In this document: positions 1 through 6,882 of the stretch, piece by piece | How positions within the stretch are numbered: the first letter of the stretch is position 1 | How the letters are laid out: each line of letters opens with the position of its first letter | Assembly (NCBI GenBank): GCA_019235885.1 | Contig: JAFAKB010000050.1 | Coordinates: 1-33,397, forward strand | Reading direction: 5' to 3' | From: Candidatus Eremiobacterota bacterium | GTDB lineage: Bacteria > Vulcanimicrobiota > Vulcanimicrobiia > Vulcanimicrobiales > Vulcanimicrobiaceae | Length of the DNA stretch: 33,397 nt | The notes under the pieces: generated by a model | The model's database searches: none | The model's input: only the letters and a program-made list of their open reading frames with translations | What the model was told of the DNA's origin: nothing | Program-made: the position numbers and the translations under genes

Positions 1-302
1 ACGCGACGGAACGCCTGCTGCGCGAGATCGTCGAACGCAACGGCTTCGTCCCGGACGACGTCGCCTCGGCGCTCTTCACCGTCACCCCGGACCTCGTCTC
101 GGAGTTCCCGGCGGCGGCCGCGCGGCGGATGGGTTGGACGCTCGTCCCGCTGTTGAACTTCACGGAAATCGGGGTACCGGGGAGGCTGGAGCGCTGTATC
201 CGAGTCCTCGTCCACGTGAACACCGAGCAGTCCCAGGACCGGATCCAGCACGTCTACCTGGAGGGCGCGACGGTCTTGCGGCCCGACCTCACCGGTCGCT
301 AG
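1..302 (+). CDS. aroH: Chorismate mutase, AroH type (3' part; 5' end outside window)
   Basis: The reading frame enters from the window edge (first whole codon at 3) and stops at 300-302, leaving 99 residues of a protein usually about 120-130 long. AroH-type chorismate mutases convert chorismate to prephenate in phenylalanine and tyrosine synthesis. The match to the Bacillus AroH pattern is close: TPDL followed by an FPA...R segment, then MGW, VPLL, a conserved Glu in NFTEIGV, CIRVLVHVNT (active-site Arg), HVYLEGA (active-site Tyr) and the terminal VLRPDL. The position that is Cys75 in Bacillus is Asn here. Missing are the N-terminal RGATT segment and its Arg. The gene ends 158 bases before the next start, so it probably belongs to an upstream unit. 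Identification is from motif order seen by eye; confidence is high. Confidence 0.93.
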   Translation, partial: ATERLLREIVERNGFVPDDVASALFTVTPDLVSEFPAAAARRMGWTLVPLLNFTEIGVPGRLERCIRVLVHVNTEQSQDRIQHVYLEGATVLRPDLTGR

Positions 303-303
303 C

Positions 304-363
304 GGGCGAGCGACGGCAGGTCGGCGGCACTTCAGCCAGGAGGTGCCGTCGGTCGCTCGGCCC
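304..363 (+). terminator. Imperfect long hairpin after aroH
   Basis: Nested inverted repeats start two bases after the aroH stop: GGGC (304-307) with GCCC (360-363), GAGCGAC (308-314) with GTCGCTC (352-358), and GGCAC (326-330) with GTGCC (343-347). No T-run follows, so it is at best a terminator-like or 3'-end protecting structure. Confidence 0.45.
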
Positions 364-427
364 AATCGCCCTCGGTCCGTTTCCGGAACTGACGGTCGTC
401 GGGATACGTTCGTTCCCGTACCCCTGA

Positions 428-444
428 ATCGCCGCAGCGGCGAT
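428..444. promoter_or_regulatory. Palindrome upstream of the TPR gene (candidate operator)
   Basis: ATCGCCGC, one A, then GCGGCGAT form a perfect 8+1+8 palindrome ending 16 bases before the ATG at 461. Its place in the leader of the first gene of the Ton operon makes an operator or leader hairpin possible. No clear sigma-70 boxes were found between 303 and 460. Confidence 0.3.
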
Positions 445-460
445 CGTGCCACGAGGTACC

Positions 461-1762
461 ATGGTCCAACGAATCAACCGTTCGCTCGCCGCGGCCGCAG
501 CCGGCGCGTTCGCGTTCGCGGCGCTCCCGCTCGCCGCCGCCGCGCAGACCGGGACGTACTACACCCCGCCCAAGCTGGTGAAGCAGGCGCAGCCGACCTC
601 GCCGATCGCCGGCTCCGGATCGGTCACCGTCCAGGTGTTCGTGAAGAAGAGCGGGCAGATCGGCCAAGTGAAGGTCGAGAAATCGACCAACCACGCCGAC
701 GACGCCGTCGCGCTCGAGATCGCGCGCAACTCGACCTACAAGCCGGGGATGCGCGACGCGAAGCCGGTCGACGCGTTCTACACGATGGCCTTGAAGTTCA
801 GCGGGACGACCGTCGTGAACGACACCGGGACCAGCTCGGGCGACCTGATCGCGGCGAACGCGCTGATCCGCGCCGGCAAGTACGCGGAGGCGAAGAGCCA
901 GCTCGACAGCTATCTCGCCGCCCACCCGGGCGACAAGGACGCGAGCGCGCTGCTCGGCGTCGCCGACGCGTTCCAGAACGACAACGCGGGCGCCGCGGCC
1001 GCGTTCGACGCCGCCGGGACGATCCCGGACCGCTTCAAGAACGTCGCGGCGAAGGCGTATTCCGACGCCGCCGTCGACGCGCTCAAGGCGAAGAACAACG
1101 ACCAGGCGATCGCGCTCTCCGACAAGGCCCTGGCCCTGCAGCAGAACGTGAACACGCTCTTCATCCGCGGGACCGCCTACGGCAACGCGCAGCGGTACCC
1201 GCAGGCGATCGCCGACCTCGAGAAGGCCAAGGCGTTGGCGACCGCCGGGCACGCGGACGCGCCGACGCTGAACGCGATCGACGCCTCGCTCGCGACTTCG
1301 TACGTCTTCGGCGGGCACGTCGACCAGGGCGTCGCGCTCGCGAAGGCGCTCAAGCAGCGCGATCCCTCGAACACGCGCGTCGACGACACGCTGGCGTCGT
1401 ACTACAACCAGCAGGCCGTCGCCGCGATGCAGGCCGGCAAGAAAGACGAGGCGGTCGCCGACCTCGAGAACGCGGCGCGGGCGGTCCCCTCGCGCGCCCT
1501 CGTGCTCTACACGCAGGCGGCGAACGTCCTCGCGCAAGGGACGACGGTCGACTGGAAGCGCGTGAAGGCGGAGGCCGACAAGGCGCTCGCCGTCGACGGG
1601 AACGACGCGCGCGCCAACTACGTCGCCGGCATCGCGCTGGCGAACGGCGGCGACCAGAAAGGCGCGCTACCGTACCTGCAAAAGGCGAAGGCGAACGCCG
1701 GGTCGGACGCCTCGCTGAACGCCGACATCGACGCGGCGCTCAAGAAGCTCGGACAGAAGTAG
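461..1762 (+). CDS. Secreted TonB-C-like domain plus TPR repeat protein
   Basis: The protein opens with a Sec signal peptide (MVQRINRS, then an Ala-rich hydrophobic stretch ending AAAQ). Residues about 40-95 resemble a TonB C-terminal/energy-transducer fold (GSVTVQVFVKKSGQIG, a VEKS strand, then the STYKPGM segment). The remaining 330 or so residues are helical TPR-like repeats (for example GKYAEAKSQLDSYLAAHP, AQRYPQAIADLEKAKAL, GKKDEAVADLENA). It should be periplasmic. It directly precedes exbB-exbD-exbD-tonB, so a role with the Ton machinery is inferred, but no defined function is known to me. The start at ATG 461 was chosen because GAGG lies just upstream. An in-frame GTG at 446 is possible but lacks a ribosome site. 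Possible hairpins follow the stop. Confidence 0.8.
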   Translation: MVQRINRSLAAAAAGAFAFAALPLAAAAQTGTYYTPPKLVKQAQPTSPIAGSGSVTVQVFVKKSGQIGQVKVEKSTNHADDAVALEIARNSTYKPGMRDAKPVDAFYTMALKFSGTTVVNDTGTSSGDLIAANALIRAGKYAEAKSQLDSYLAAHPGDKDASALLGVADAFQNDNAGAAAAFDAAGTIPDRFKNVAAKAYSDAAVDALKAKNNDQAIALSDKALALQQNVNTLFIRGTAYGNAQRYPQAIADLEKAKALATAGHADAPTLNAIDASLATSYVFGGHVDQGVALAKALKQRDPSNTRVDDTLASYYNQQAVAAMQAGKKDEAVADLENAARAVPSRALVLYTQAANVLAQGTTVDWKRVKAEADKALAVDGNDARANYVAGIALANGGDQKGALPYLQKAKANAGSDASLNADIDAALKKLGQK

Positions 1763-1805
1763 TAGGAATGGACGAGGGGAGCGCCAACACCTAGGCCCGC
1801 GCCGG

Positions 1806-1849
1806 GGGGGCGCCCCCGTTCTCCTTCGTATTGCCCGGCGGATGCCGGG
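1806..1849 (+). other. Two hairpin-forming palindromes between TPR gene and exbB
   Basis: A perfect palindrome of five G, CG, five C lies at 1806-1817. A 6-bp hairpin follows, CCCGGC (1834-1839), loop GGAT, GCCGGG (1844-1849). Neither has a T-run. They could attenuate readthrough into exbB or end the upstream transcript. Confidence 0.35.
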
Positions 1850-1891
1850 ACTCTCATACCGCTCGAAGACTCGGAGGCTATACCAGAGCTC

Positions 1892-2572
1892 GTGGATTTC
1901 AAAGGCTTTTTCACCATGATCGAGCAGGGCGGCCCTGCGATGTGGATGCTCCTCATCCTGTCCGTCGCCGCGGTGGCCATCGTCATCGAGCGACTGCTCT
2001 TCTTCGCGAGCCAGCACTCCGACTCGAAGGGGCTGCTGCGCTCGATCGGCGCGCGGATCGCCGCCGACGACCTGCCCGGCGCGATCAAGATCTGCCGGCA
2101 GAACAAGGGGATGCTCCCCAAGATCCTGGAGTTCGGGCTCCAGCGCGGCGACAAGAACCGCGCCGACATCACCGACGCCCTCTCGATCGCGCTGATGGAG
2201 AACCTGAACACGCTGGAGCGGAACCTCGGCGTCATCGGGACGATCGCGGTCATCGCGCCGTTCGTCGGTCTGTTCGGGACCGTGCTCGGCATCATCCGAG
2301 CCTTCCAGGACATCGCCCTCAACGGCAACTCGACCCCGGCCGTCGTCGCGGCGGGCGTCTCCGAAGCGCTGATCACGACCGCGGCCGGCCTGTTCGTCGC
2401 CGTCGTCGCCGTCATCCTCTTCAACTACTTCAAGACCCGCATCAAGGCGTACAACCAGGAGATGATCGTCGCGGCCAACCAGCTCGCCGAGATGCTCCAC
2501 TTCCACAACACCGGCGCCGCGATCCCGACCGACCTCTACCAGCCGGGCACGACGACCGTTCCGCAAAAGTAG
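1892..2572 (+). CDS. exbB: MotA/TolQ/ExbB proton channel family protein
   Basis: ExbB forms the inner-membrane proton channel that powers TonB together with ExbD. The 226-residue protein has an N-terminal membrane helix (MWMLLILSVAAVAIVIERLL, residues about 17-36), a cytoplasmic loop with the NLNTLERNLGVIGTIAVIAP segment, and the two C-terminal helices typical of the family (FVGLFGTVLGIIRAF and EALITTAAGLFVAVVAVILF, the latter with the conserved Thr pair). GTG 1892 begins MDFKGFF. GGAGG at 1874-1878 lies about 13 bases upstream, rather far, but no better start is visible. An in-frame ATG at 1916 would still keep helix 1. It is followed by exbD after 36 bases, so the genes are probably co-transcribed. 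Confidence 0.93.
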   Translation: MDFKGFFTMIEQGGPAMWMLLILSVAAVAIVIERLLFFASQHSDSKGLLRSIGARIAADDLPGAIKICRQNKGMLPKILEFGLQRGDKNRADITDALSIALMENLNTLERNLGVIGTIAVIAPFVGLFGTVLGIIRAFQDIALNGNSTPAVVAAGVSEALITTAAGLFVAVVAVILFNYFKTRIKAYNQEMIVAANQLAEMLHFHNTGAAIPTDLYQPGTTTVPQK

Positions 2573-2608
2573 GGCCGGCTTGAACCTCGTGACCGGAGGG
2601 CTCGACTC

Positions 2609-3022
2609 ATGAGCATGATCTCCGCCAAGCAGGACGAGGAAGTGATGGCCGAGATCAACATCACGCCCTTCACCGACGTGCTGCTGGTCCTGCTCATCAT
2701 CTTCATGATCCTCGCCGCCCTCGTCGCCCCGCCGGGCTTCGAGAAGCAGCTGCCTGACAAGAACGACAACACGCCCCAGCAGCAGCAGAAGAAGACCGAC
2801 AACATCGAGGTGCTGGTCAACGAGACCGGCAAGATCTACGTCGACGGCAAGCCGTCGGACGAGCAGCATATCTACGCCGACCTGCAAGACGTGCGGGCGC
2901 GCCGCGGCAACAAGCACGTCTCGCTGACCGCGGACGTGAAAGCGCCCTACGGCATCATCATCCGGATCCTCGACGCGGCGAAGATCGCCGGCCTGCAAGA
3001 CGTCGGTTTCGTCACCTCGTAA
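2609..3022 (+). CDS. exbD: ExbD/TolR family protein, first paralog
   Basis: ExbD is the periplasm-facing partner of ExbB with a single membrane helix. The 137-residue protein has the diagnostic INITPFTDVLLVLLIIFMIL segment. Asp23 in TPFTD corresponds to the proton-carrying Asp25 of E. coli ExbD. A periplasmic domain follows (IEVLVNETGKIYVDG, then the ILDAAKIAGLQDVGFVT ending). GGAGGG at 2595-2600 gives a good ribosome site for ATG 2609. A Gln-rich linker (PQQQQKK, about residue 54) joins the helix and the periplasmic domain. Confidence 0.94.
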   Translation: MSMISAKQDEEVMAEINITPFTDVLLVLLIIFMILAALVAPPGFEKQLPDKNDNTPQQQQKKTDNIEVLVNETGKIYVDGKPSDEQHIYADLQDVRARRGNKHVSLTADVKAPYGIIIRILDAAKIAGLQDVGFVTS

Positions 3023-3049
3023 GAAGTAAGAAGAAGGAAATCCCGCTTC

Positions 3050-3478
3050 GTGGCCGTCTCCACCGGACAAGGCGAAGAAGATGTGATGTCGACGATCAAC
3101 ATCACGCCGTTCACCGACGTGCTGTTGGTCCTCCTGATCATCTTCATCATCCTCGCCTCGCTCACCAAAGAGCCTAAGCTTCCCGATGCCAAGAACAGGG
3201 ACAAGGTCCATCCCTCGCAGATCGTGGTGATCGTCGACGACAAGAACCAAGTCCAGATTGGTTCGCACGTCGTGAACGAGATGCAGTCGAAAGAGCAGTT
3301 CGCGGAGCTCGTCAAGTCGACGGGAAGCGGCCTGAAGACCGTCATCATCAAGGCGAATCCGAAGGCCAGCTTCGGGACGATTTTGCGCGTGATGGACGCG
3401 GCGAAGTCCGCGAACCTGACCACGTTCGGATTGGCGAACCACGTCGAGGGTCAGCCGGAAGGTTCGACGGGGGGCTAG
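3050..3478 (+). CDS. exbD: ExbD/TolR family protein, second paralog
   Basis: A second ExbD of 142 residues follows the first after 27 bases. Its helix (INITPFTDVLLVLLIIFIIL) is nearly identical to that of the first paralog and keeps Asp23. The periplasmic domain is clearly diverged (QIVVIVDDKNQVQIG, RVMDAAKSANLTTFGLA). The start is GTG 3050, with AGAAGGA about 12 bases upstream. Two ExbD-type subunits beside one ExbB suggest a heteromeric ExbD pair or two alternative complexes (inference). The stop at 3476-3478 abuts the ATG of tonB. Confidence 0.93.
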   Translation: MAVSTGQGEEDVMSTINITPFTDVLLVLLIIFIILASLTKEPKLPDAKNRDKVHPSQIVVIVDDKNQVQIGSHVVNEMQSKEQFAELVKSTGSGLKTVIIKANPKASFGTILRVMDAAKSANLTTFGLANHVEGQPEGSTGG

Positions 3479-4249
3479 ATGGCGACCAACAACGCGCCGC
3501 AGTCGCCGGTTCCGCCGGCCGAGCGCGCGAAGAACTTTCTGCTCTACGGATTCGCGATCTCGCTCGTGCTGCACGGGGTGTTCGGGCCGCTGATCAAGCT
3601 CAACAACACCCAAGCGCAAGAAGAGGCCCCGCAGAAGGTGACGGTGGTGCGCGTGCCCACCCCGCCGCCGACGCCGCCGCCGACGCCGACGCCGCATCCG
3701 ACCCTCCCGCCGACGCCGCCGCCGAAGGCGACGCCGCCGCCGCAGCAGACGCCGGCGCCGGTGCAGCCCAAGATCAAGATCAACACGCAGAAGACCGAGT
3801 CCAAGTCGAACACCGGTCCGACCGAGAACACCAACAAGTACACGACCGGCAACACGCAAGGCGTCCCGCAGGGGCAGGGCACCTCGGCCCCGTCGACGGC
3901 CGCTCCGGCGCCGCCCGCGCCGCCGACCCAGCCGCCGCCCACGCCGAAGCCGACGCCCACGCCGCTCTCGTGCGCGCGCCCGAACGTCCCCGCGACGACG
4001 CTGCGCGCGGTCGAGCCGGACACGCCGCCGATGGCGCAGCAGCAGGGCATCTCCGGTCAGGTTCAGGTTATCGTCGCGCTCGATGAGGGAAGCCACATCA
4101 CCTCGGTTTCGATCGGGAGCTCGCCGTCCGCCGTCCTCAATCAGGCCGCGCTCTCGGCCGCGCGCCAGTCGACGTTCCAGACCGAGATCAAGGACTGCAA
4201 GCCGATCGCGGCGCGCTACCTCTTCACCGTCGACTTCACATCGCAATGA
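3479..4249 (+). CDS. tonB: TonB-like energy transducer
   Basis: TonB carries energy from ExbB/ExbD to outer-membrane transporters. The 256-residue protein has a short cytoplasmic N-terminus, one membrane helix (about 20-40) that contains Ser28-x-x-x-His32, equal to the SxxxH motif needed for coupling in E. coli TonB, and then a Pro/Thr-rich periplasmic spacer (about 58-95 and 135-165, many PTPPP units). A C-terminal TonB domain follows: ISGQVQVIVALDEGSHITSV, then AALSAARQSTF and the final RYLFTVDF strand. Two Cys (in SCARPN and KDCKP) may form a disulfide. It starts immediately after the exbD2 stop and ends the operon at a strong terminator. Confidence 0.92.
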   Translation: MATNNAPQSPVPPAERAKNFLLYGFAISLVLHGVFGPLIKLNNTQAQEEAPQKVTVVRVPTPPPTPPPTPTPHPTLPPTPPPKATPPPQQTPAPVQPKIKINTQKTESKSNTGPTENTNKYTTGNTQGVPQGQGTSAPSTAAPAPPAPPTQPPPTPKPTPTPLSCARPNVPATTLRAVEPDTPPMAQQQGISGQVQVIVALDEGSHITSVSIGSSPSAVLNQAALSAARQSTFQTEIKDCKPIAARYLFTVDFTSQ

Positions 4250-4250
4250 G

Positions 4251-4308
4251 TGGGTTCGGCGCTCTCGACGAGCGCCGAACCCATCGCGTTTGCGGGCTGC
4301 GCCCGCAA
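4251..4308. terminator. Tandem hairpins, bidirectional terminator between tonB and pilZ-like gene
   Basis: A perfect 14-bp stem (TGGGTTCGGCGCTC at 4251-4264 with its complement at 4270-4283, loop TCGAC) starts one base after the tonB stop. A second perfect 8-bp stem follows (TTGCGGGC 4290-4297, loop TGC, GCCCGCAA 4301-4308). They lie between genes that face each other, so they can end transcripts from both sides. There is no long T-run on either strand. Confidence 0.75.
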
Positions 4309-4327
4309 GCCGCAGACACTTAGCGGT

Positions 4328-4687
4328 CTAAATGACGCCGAGGTCGCGGAGTTTGTACATCATGTCGATGTAGCCGCGGAGCTGCGCTTCCTGCGCGGCG
4401 GTGCGGTCGGTGAACTCGATCCCGGTGCGGTACTTGCCGAGCGCCGGATCGAGGCGGCACCAGCGCACCTCGCCGGTCAGGTGCAGCGTCGGGCGCGGAT
4501 CGCCGCGCAGCTCCAGCTCAAGCCCGAGCGCCTGTCCCGGCCGCAGCTCGGTCTCGGCGAACATCGCGAGGCCGCCGAGGCCGATGTCGTACGTCTCCGT
4601 CCGCTCCGGCTCGAACTCGTCGCCGATCGTGTACGCGACCAGCATCGGTGCGTCGGAAAGCCTGCGGTGCGAGCGTGCATCACCCAC
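4328..4687 (-). CDS. PilZ domain protein (candidate cyclic-di-GMP sensor)
   Basis: PilZ domains bind cyclic-di-GMP. The 119-residue protein has the expected layout: an N-terminal RxxxR (Arg5 to Arg9), a strand, then DIGLGG (34-39) where the family has D/N-x-S-x-x-G, a GQALGLELEL strand, the TLHLTGEVRWCRLDP segment and a GIEF strand. The Ser of the second motif is Gly here, so ligand binding may be weakened. The GTG start at 4687 is preferred because it keeps RxxxR. It converges on tonB at one end and diverges from uppP at the other, 56 bases apart. An HD-GYP phosphodiesterase at 16084-17970 shows that cyclic-di-GMP signalling exists in this genome. Confidence 0.82.
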   Translation of the reverse strand: MGDARSHRRLSDAPMLVAYTIGDEFEPERTETYDIGLGGLAMFAETELRPGQALGLELELRGDPRPTLHLTGEVRWCRLDPALGKYRTGIEFTDRTAAQEAQLRGYIDMMYKLRDLGVI

Positions 4688-4721
4688 ACCAGCGCCTTCC
4701 GCGCGAGCGGGAAAGCCTCCC

Positions 4722-4741
4722 CCGCGTGCGAACGCACGCGG
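4722..4741. promoter_or_regulatory. Palindrome in the pilZ/uppP divergent spacer
   Basis: CCGCGTGCG, AA, CGCACGCGG form a perfect 9+2+9 palindrome that ends two bases before the proposed uppP start. It could be an operator for one or both divergent genes, or a leader hairpin that covers the uppP start. No convincing promoter boxes were found in this short spacer. Confidence 0.35.
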
Positions 4742-4743
4742 AC

Positions 4744-5601
4744 GTGACGTTCGTGCAAGCGATGGTGCTCGCGGTGCTGCAGGGCGTCAGCGAACTCTTT
4801 CCGGTCAGCAGCCTCGGGCACACCGTGCTCCTGCCCGCGCTGCTGCGCTGGCACATCGACGAGGGTTCCGAATCGTTCCTCGCCTTCGTCGTCGTCCTGC
4901 ACCTCGGCACGGCGCTGGCGCTGATCGTGTTCTACCGCGAGGACTGGGTGCGCATCGTGCGCGCGCTCGTCACGACGATCGTGCGCGGGAAGATCACCGA
5001 CGACCGCGACGAGCGGACCGCGTGGCTGCTCGTCGTCGCGACGATCCCGGTCGGCGTCCTCGGCGTGCTGCTGCAGTCGCCGGTGAAGCAGCTGTTCGCC
5101 TCGCCGCTGCCGGTCTCGGCGTTCCTCTTCTTCAACGGGTTCGTGATGCTGCTGGGAGAGTGGTTGCGGCGCCGGCAGCATGCGCGCGCCGGGCATCCCT
5201 ACAAACGGCTCGAGGGTCTGGCGTTTAGGGACGGCGTGTTCGTCGGGTTCGCGCAGGCGCTGGCGCTGCTGCCGGGGATCTCGCGCTCGGGGTCGGCGAT
5301 CGTCGCGGGGCTGCTGCGGGATCTGAGGCACGAGGACGCGGCGCGGTACTCCTTTCTGCTGGCGACGCCGGTGATTCTGGCGGCGGGGGTGCTGGAGTTT
5401 CCCAAACTGTTCACGCCGGCGGCGCACGACGTGCTGCTAGAAGCGTGCGCGGGCGGGGTGCTCGCGGGCGTCACGGCGTATGCGTCGGTGGCATTCCTCA
5501 CCCGCTGGTTCCGGCACAACGATCTCACGCCGTTCGCCTGGTACTGCATCGTCGCCGGCGCCGGCTCGTTCATCCTCTTCGCTACGAAAGTGATCGCATG
5601 A
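4744..5601 (+). CDS. uppP: Undecaprenyl-diphosphate phosphatase
   Basis: UppP (BacA) removes a phosphate from undecaprenyl diphosphate to recycle the lipid carrier for peptidoglycan and other envelope polymers. The 285-residue protein is highly hydrophobic. It carries the first signature as LQGVSELFPVSSLGH and the second as LLPGISRSGSAIVAGLLRDL, followed by YSFLLATPVILAAGVLE. The start GTG 4744 gives an N-terminus (VTFVQAMVLAVLQGVSE) that matches the usual family start. A longer frame from 4648 would add about 32 unmatched residues and overlap the pilZ-like gene. It overlaps the next gene by ATGA. A peptidoglycan synthase (PBP1A) lies further right in the window. Confidence 0.93.
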   Translation: MTFVQAMVLAVLQGVSELFPVSSLGHTVLLPALLRWHIDEGSESFLAFVVVLHLGTALALIVFYREDWVRIVRALVTTIVRGKITDDRDERTAWLLVVATIPVGVLGVLLQSPVKQLFASPLPVSAFLFFNGFVMLLGEWLRRRQHARAGHPYKRLEGLAFRDGVFVGFAQALALLPGISRSGSAIVAGLLRDLRHEDAARYSFLLATPVILAAGVLEFPKLFTPAAHDVLLEACAGGVLAGVTAYASVAFLTRWFRHNDLTPFAWYCIVAGAGSFILFATKVIA

Positions 5602-5771
5602 AACAGCTTGCGCTCGTCCTGGCCGTCGTGTTCCTCATCATCGCCGTGCTGTACTGGACGGGGCATTTCTATCCGGCCGGGGTGCACACGAAGCACGGGA
5701 TCGTGGCGATCGTCCTCGCCTTGCTGTGCATCGTTTGGTACCGGTTTCAGAGCGCTGCCAACGTTCGCTGA
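5598..5771 (+). CDS. Small two-helix membrane protein, unknown function
   Basis: The ATG at 5598 overlaps the uppP stop (ATGA), which suggests translational coupling. The 57-residue product begins MKQLALVLAVVFLIIAVLYW and has a second hydrophobic stretch, HGIVAIVLALLCIVWY, with a short GHFYPAGVHTK loop between them and a basic tail. It is probably an inner-membrane protein that works with or stabilises UppP, but that rests only on position. I do not recognise a family. The large inverted-repeat element begins four bases after its stop. Confidence 0.7.
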   Translation: MKQLALVLAVVFLIIAVLYWTGHFYPAGVHTKHGIVAIVLALLCIVWYRFQSAANVR

Positions 5772-5774
5772 ACG

Positions 5775-5955
5775 GGATCGGGGCAGGCGGGGAGTCGTGC
5801 AGTGTTGCGGCGGGCACGCTCCCTGCGCGCATCCTGCGCTCCGGTCGCTACCTCTCCGTTCGCTCCCGGCCCTCCAGGCCTCCGCGAACTCCGAGAGTAC
5901 CCGCCGCAACACTGCACGACTCCCCGCATCGGCACGATGAGGAGCTGCCCCATCC
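5775..5955. repeat. Large structured inverted-repeat element, copy 1
   Basis: A perfect 26-bp inverted repeat (5789-5814 with 5900-5925), extended by two more pairs (5787-5788 with 5926-5927), encloses an 85-base centre. An outer stem with one bulged base pairs 5775-5786 with 5945-5955. Within the centre, GTTCGC (5858-5863) pairs with GCGAAC (5884-5889) and GGCC (5868-5871) with GGCC (5877-5880). The 11-mer TCGGCACGATG follows the main stem at 5929-5939. The element fills the whole gap between two convergent genes. Copy 2 lies at 13693-13857. No protein-coding role is credible. A terminator, an RNA-stabilising structure or a REP/MITE-like mobile repeat are the options. Confidence 0.85.
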
Positions 5956-5967
5956 TCTTAGCCGTTC

Positions 5968-6882
5968 CTATCGTTTGCCGATGATGTAGTGCTCGTCTTC
6001 GTTCGGAATGACGAGTTCGACTTGTGGGCGTAGCGCGCGCATGATGCGTTCGAAACGAAGGGCTTCGCGGGCGTTCGACTGGAGAATGACGTACGGGGCT
6101 TTTGCGGCGGCTTCGATCACTTCGGCGACGGCGCGGTCGTAGCTGGCGTCGTCGTGCGTTCTGGCGCCGAAGACGGTGTCGCGGTAGAGGCGCTCGACGT
6201 TCAAGTAGGGATCGCCTTGCAGCCACGCTTCCCACATCCAGACGCGCGCGTCGATGCGCCGTGCACCGCTGCGGCCGGGGGGCGTGAGATAGACGGCGTC
6301 CGCGTTGACGGCGCCGAGCGTGGTCGCGAAATCGCCGCGGCGCACGGTGTTTCGCTTTCCGTTCTCGACCACCCAGCGCTCCGTTTCGCGGATGTAGAGC
6401 CACGCCAGCTCGCTCGGCGGGACGTCGACCATCTCGTCGGGGTGCCGTACCTTCAAGAGCCAGTGGCAGAGGACGTGCCAGAGGCCGAGCACCGCGAGGC
6501 CGGTTTGGCCGTCGCTGCGCAGCGCGTGCACGTTGGCGTGCCAGACGCCGAGATAACGGCACTGCTCCTCGCTGAAGAAGACGCCTTCCCAGGCGCGAAA
6601 CAGATCCGTCGGATAGATGCGGCCGGGGAGCATCTCGACGACTTCGGCGACCTCGGCTTCGCGCAGCAGCGTGAAGTCGTTGACCACCAATCCTTCACCG
6701 GCGCGGACGAACCAGTCGAGCAAGTCGCCGCCGTGGACGGCGAGGCCGTGGCGCTTCAGGACGTTCAAGTGCATCGGGACGCCCATGAACGGGTCGGCGA
6801 GGCTGGTGATCCCGCGCTCTTCGCAGAGGTCCAGCAAGCGCGTTCCCGAGACGCGGCGGGTCTTGGCAGGGAGGTCGATCAC
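5968..6882 (-). CDS. D12-class DNA adenine methyltransferase-like protein, degenerate motifs
   Basis: The 304-residue protein follows the layout of D12 (Dam-like) N6-adenine methyltransferases. It has an N-terminal cofactor-type motif ADPFMGVPMHLNVLKRHG (family FxGxG) with a following GGDLLDWF, then a helical middle (FFSEEQCRYLGVWHANVHAL), NTVRRGDF and finally AVYLTPPG (197-203) at the place of the catalytic DPPY. Two key positions differ: the glycine-rich loop reads PFMGVP, and DPPY reads TPPG. Methylation activity is therefore doubtful; binding of SAM, DNA or a protein partner could remain. GTG 6882 overlaps the upstream gene's stop (GTGA), which fixes the start; the frame runs open further upstream only as low-complexity sequence. 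The family call rests on motif order and is moderately sure. Confidence 0.62.
   Translation of the reverse strand: MIDLPAKTRRVSGTRLLDLCEERGITSLADPFMGVPMHLNVLKRHGLAVHGGDLLDWFVRAGEGLVVNDFTLLREAEVAEVVEMLPGRIYPTDLFRAWEGVFFSEEQCRYLGVWHANVHALRSDGQTGLAVLGLWHVLCHWLLKVRHPDEMVDVPPSELAWLYIRETERWVVENGKRNTVRRGDFATTLGAVNADAVYLTPPGRSGARRIDARVWMWEAWLQGDPYLNVERLYRDTVFGARTHDDASYDRAVAEVIEAAAKAPYVILQSNAREALRFERIMRALRPQVELVIPNEDEHYIIGKR

Noticed and set aside
446-460. GTG 446 as start of the TPR protein
   Set aside because: No ribosome site; it places five residues before a good signal peptide that starts at ATG 461.
1667-4246. 859-codon open frame on the minus strand opposite exbB-exbD-tonB
   Set aside because: Its product is Arg/Asp-rich low-complexity sequence, as expected from antisense frames in GC-rich DNA, while the plus strand holds clear gene families.
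4648-4743. 32-codon extension of uppP
   Set aside because: The extra residues are polar, unlike any UppP N-terminus, and would overlap the divergent PilZ gene.
5747-5966. Short open frames through the first large repeat element, both strands
   Set aside because: Similar peptides (SRSSRRPG and EFAEA-type) appear from both copies only because the DNA is repeated; no start signals, and the frames break at the stems.
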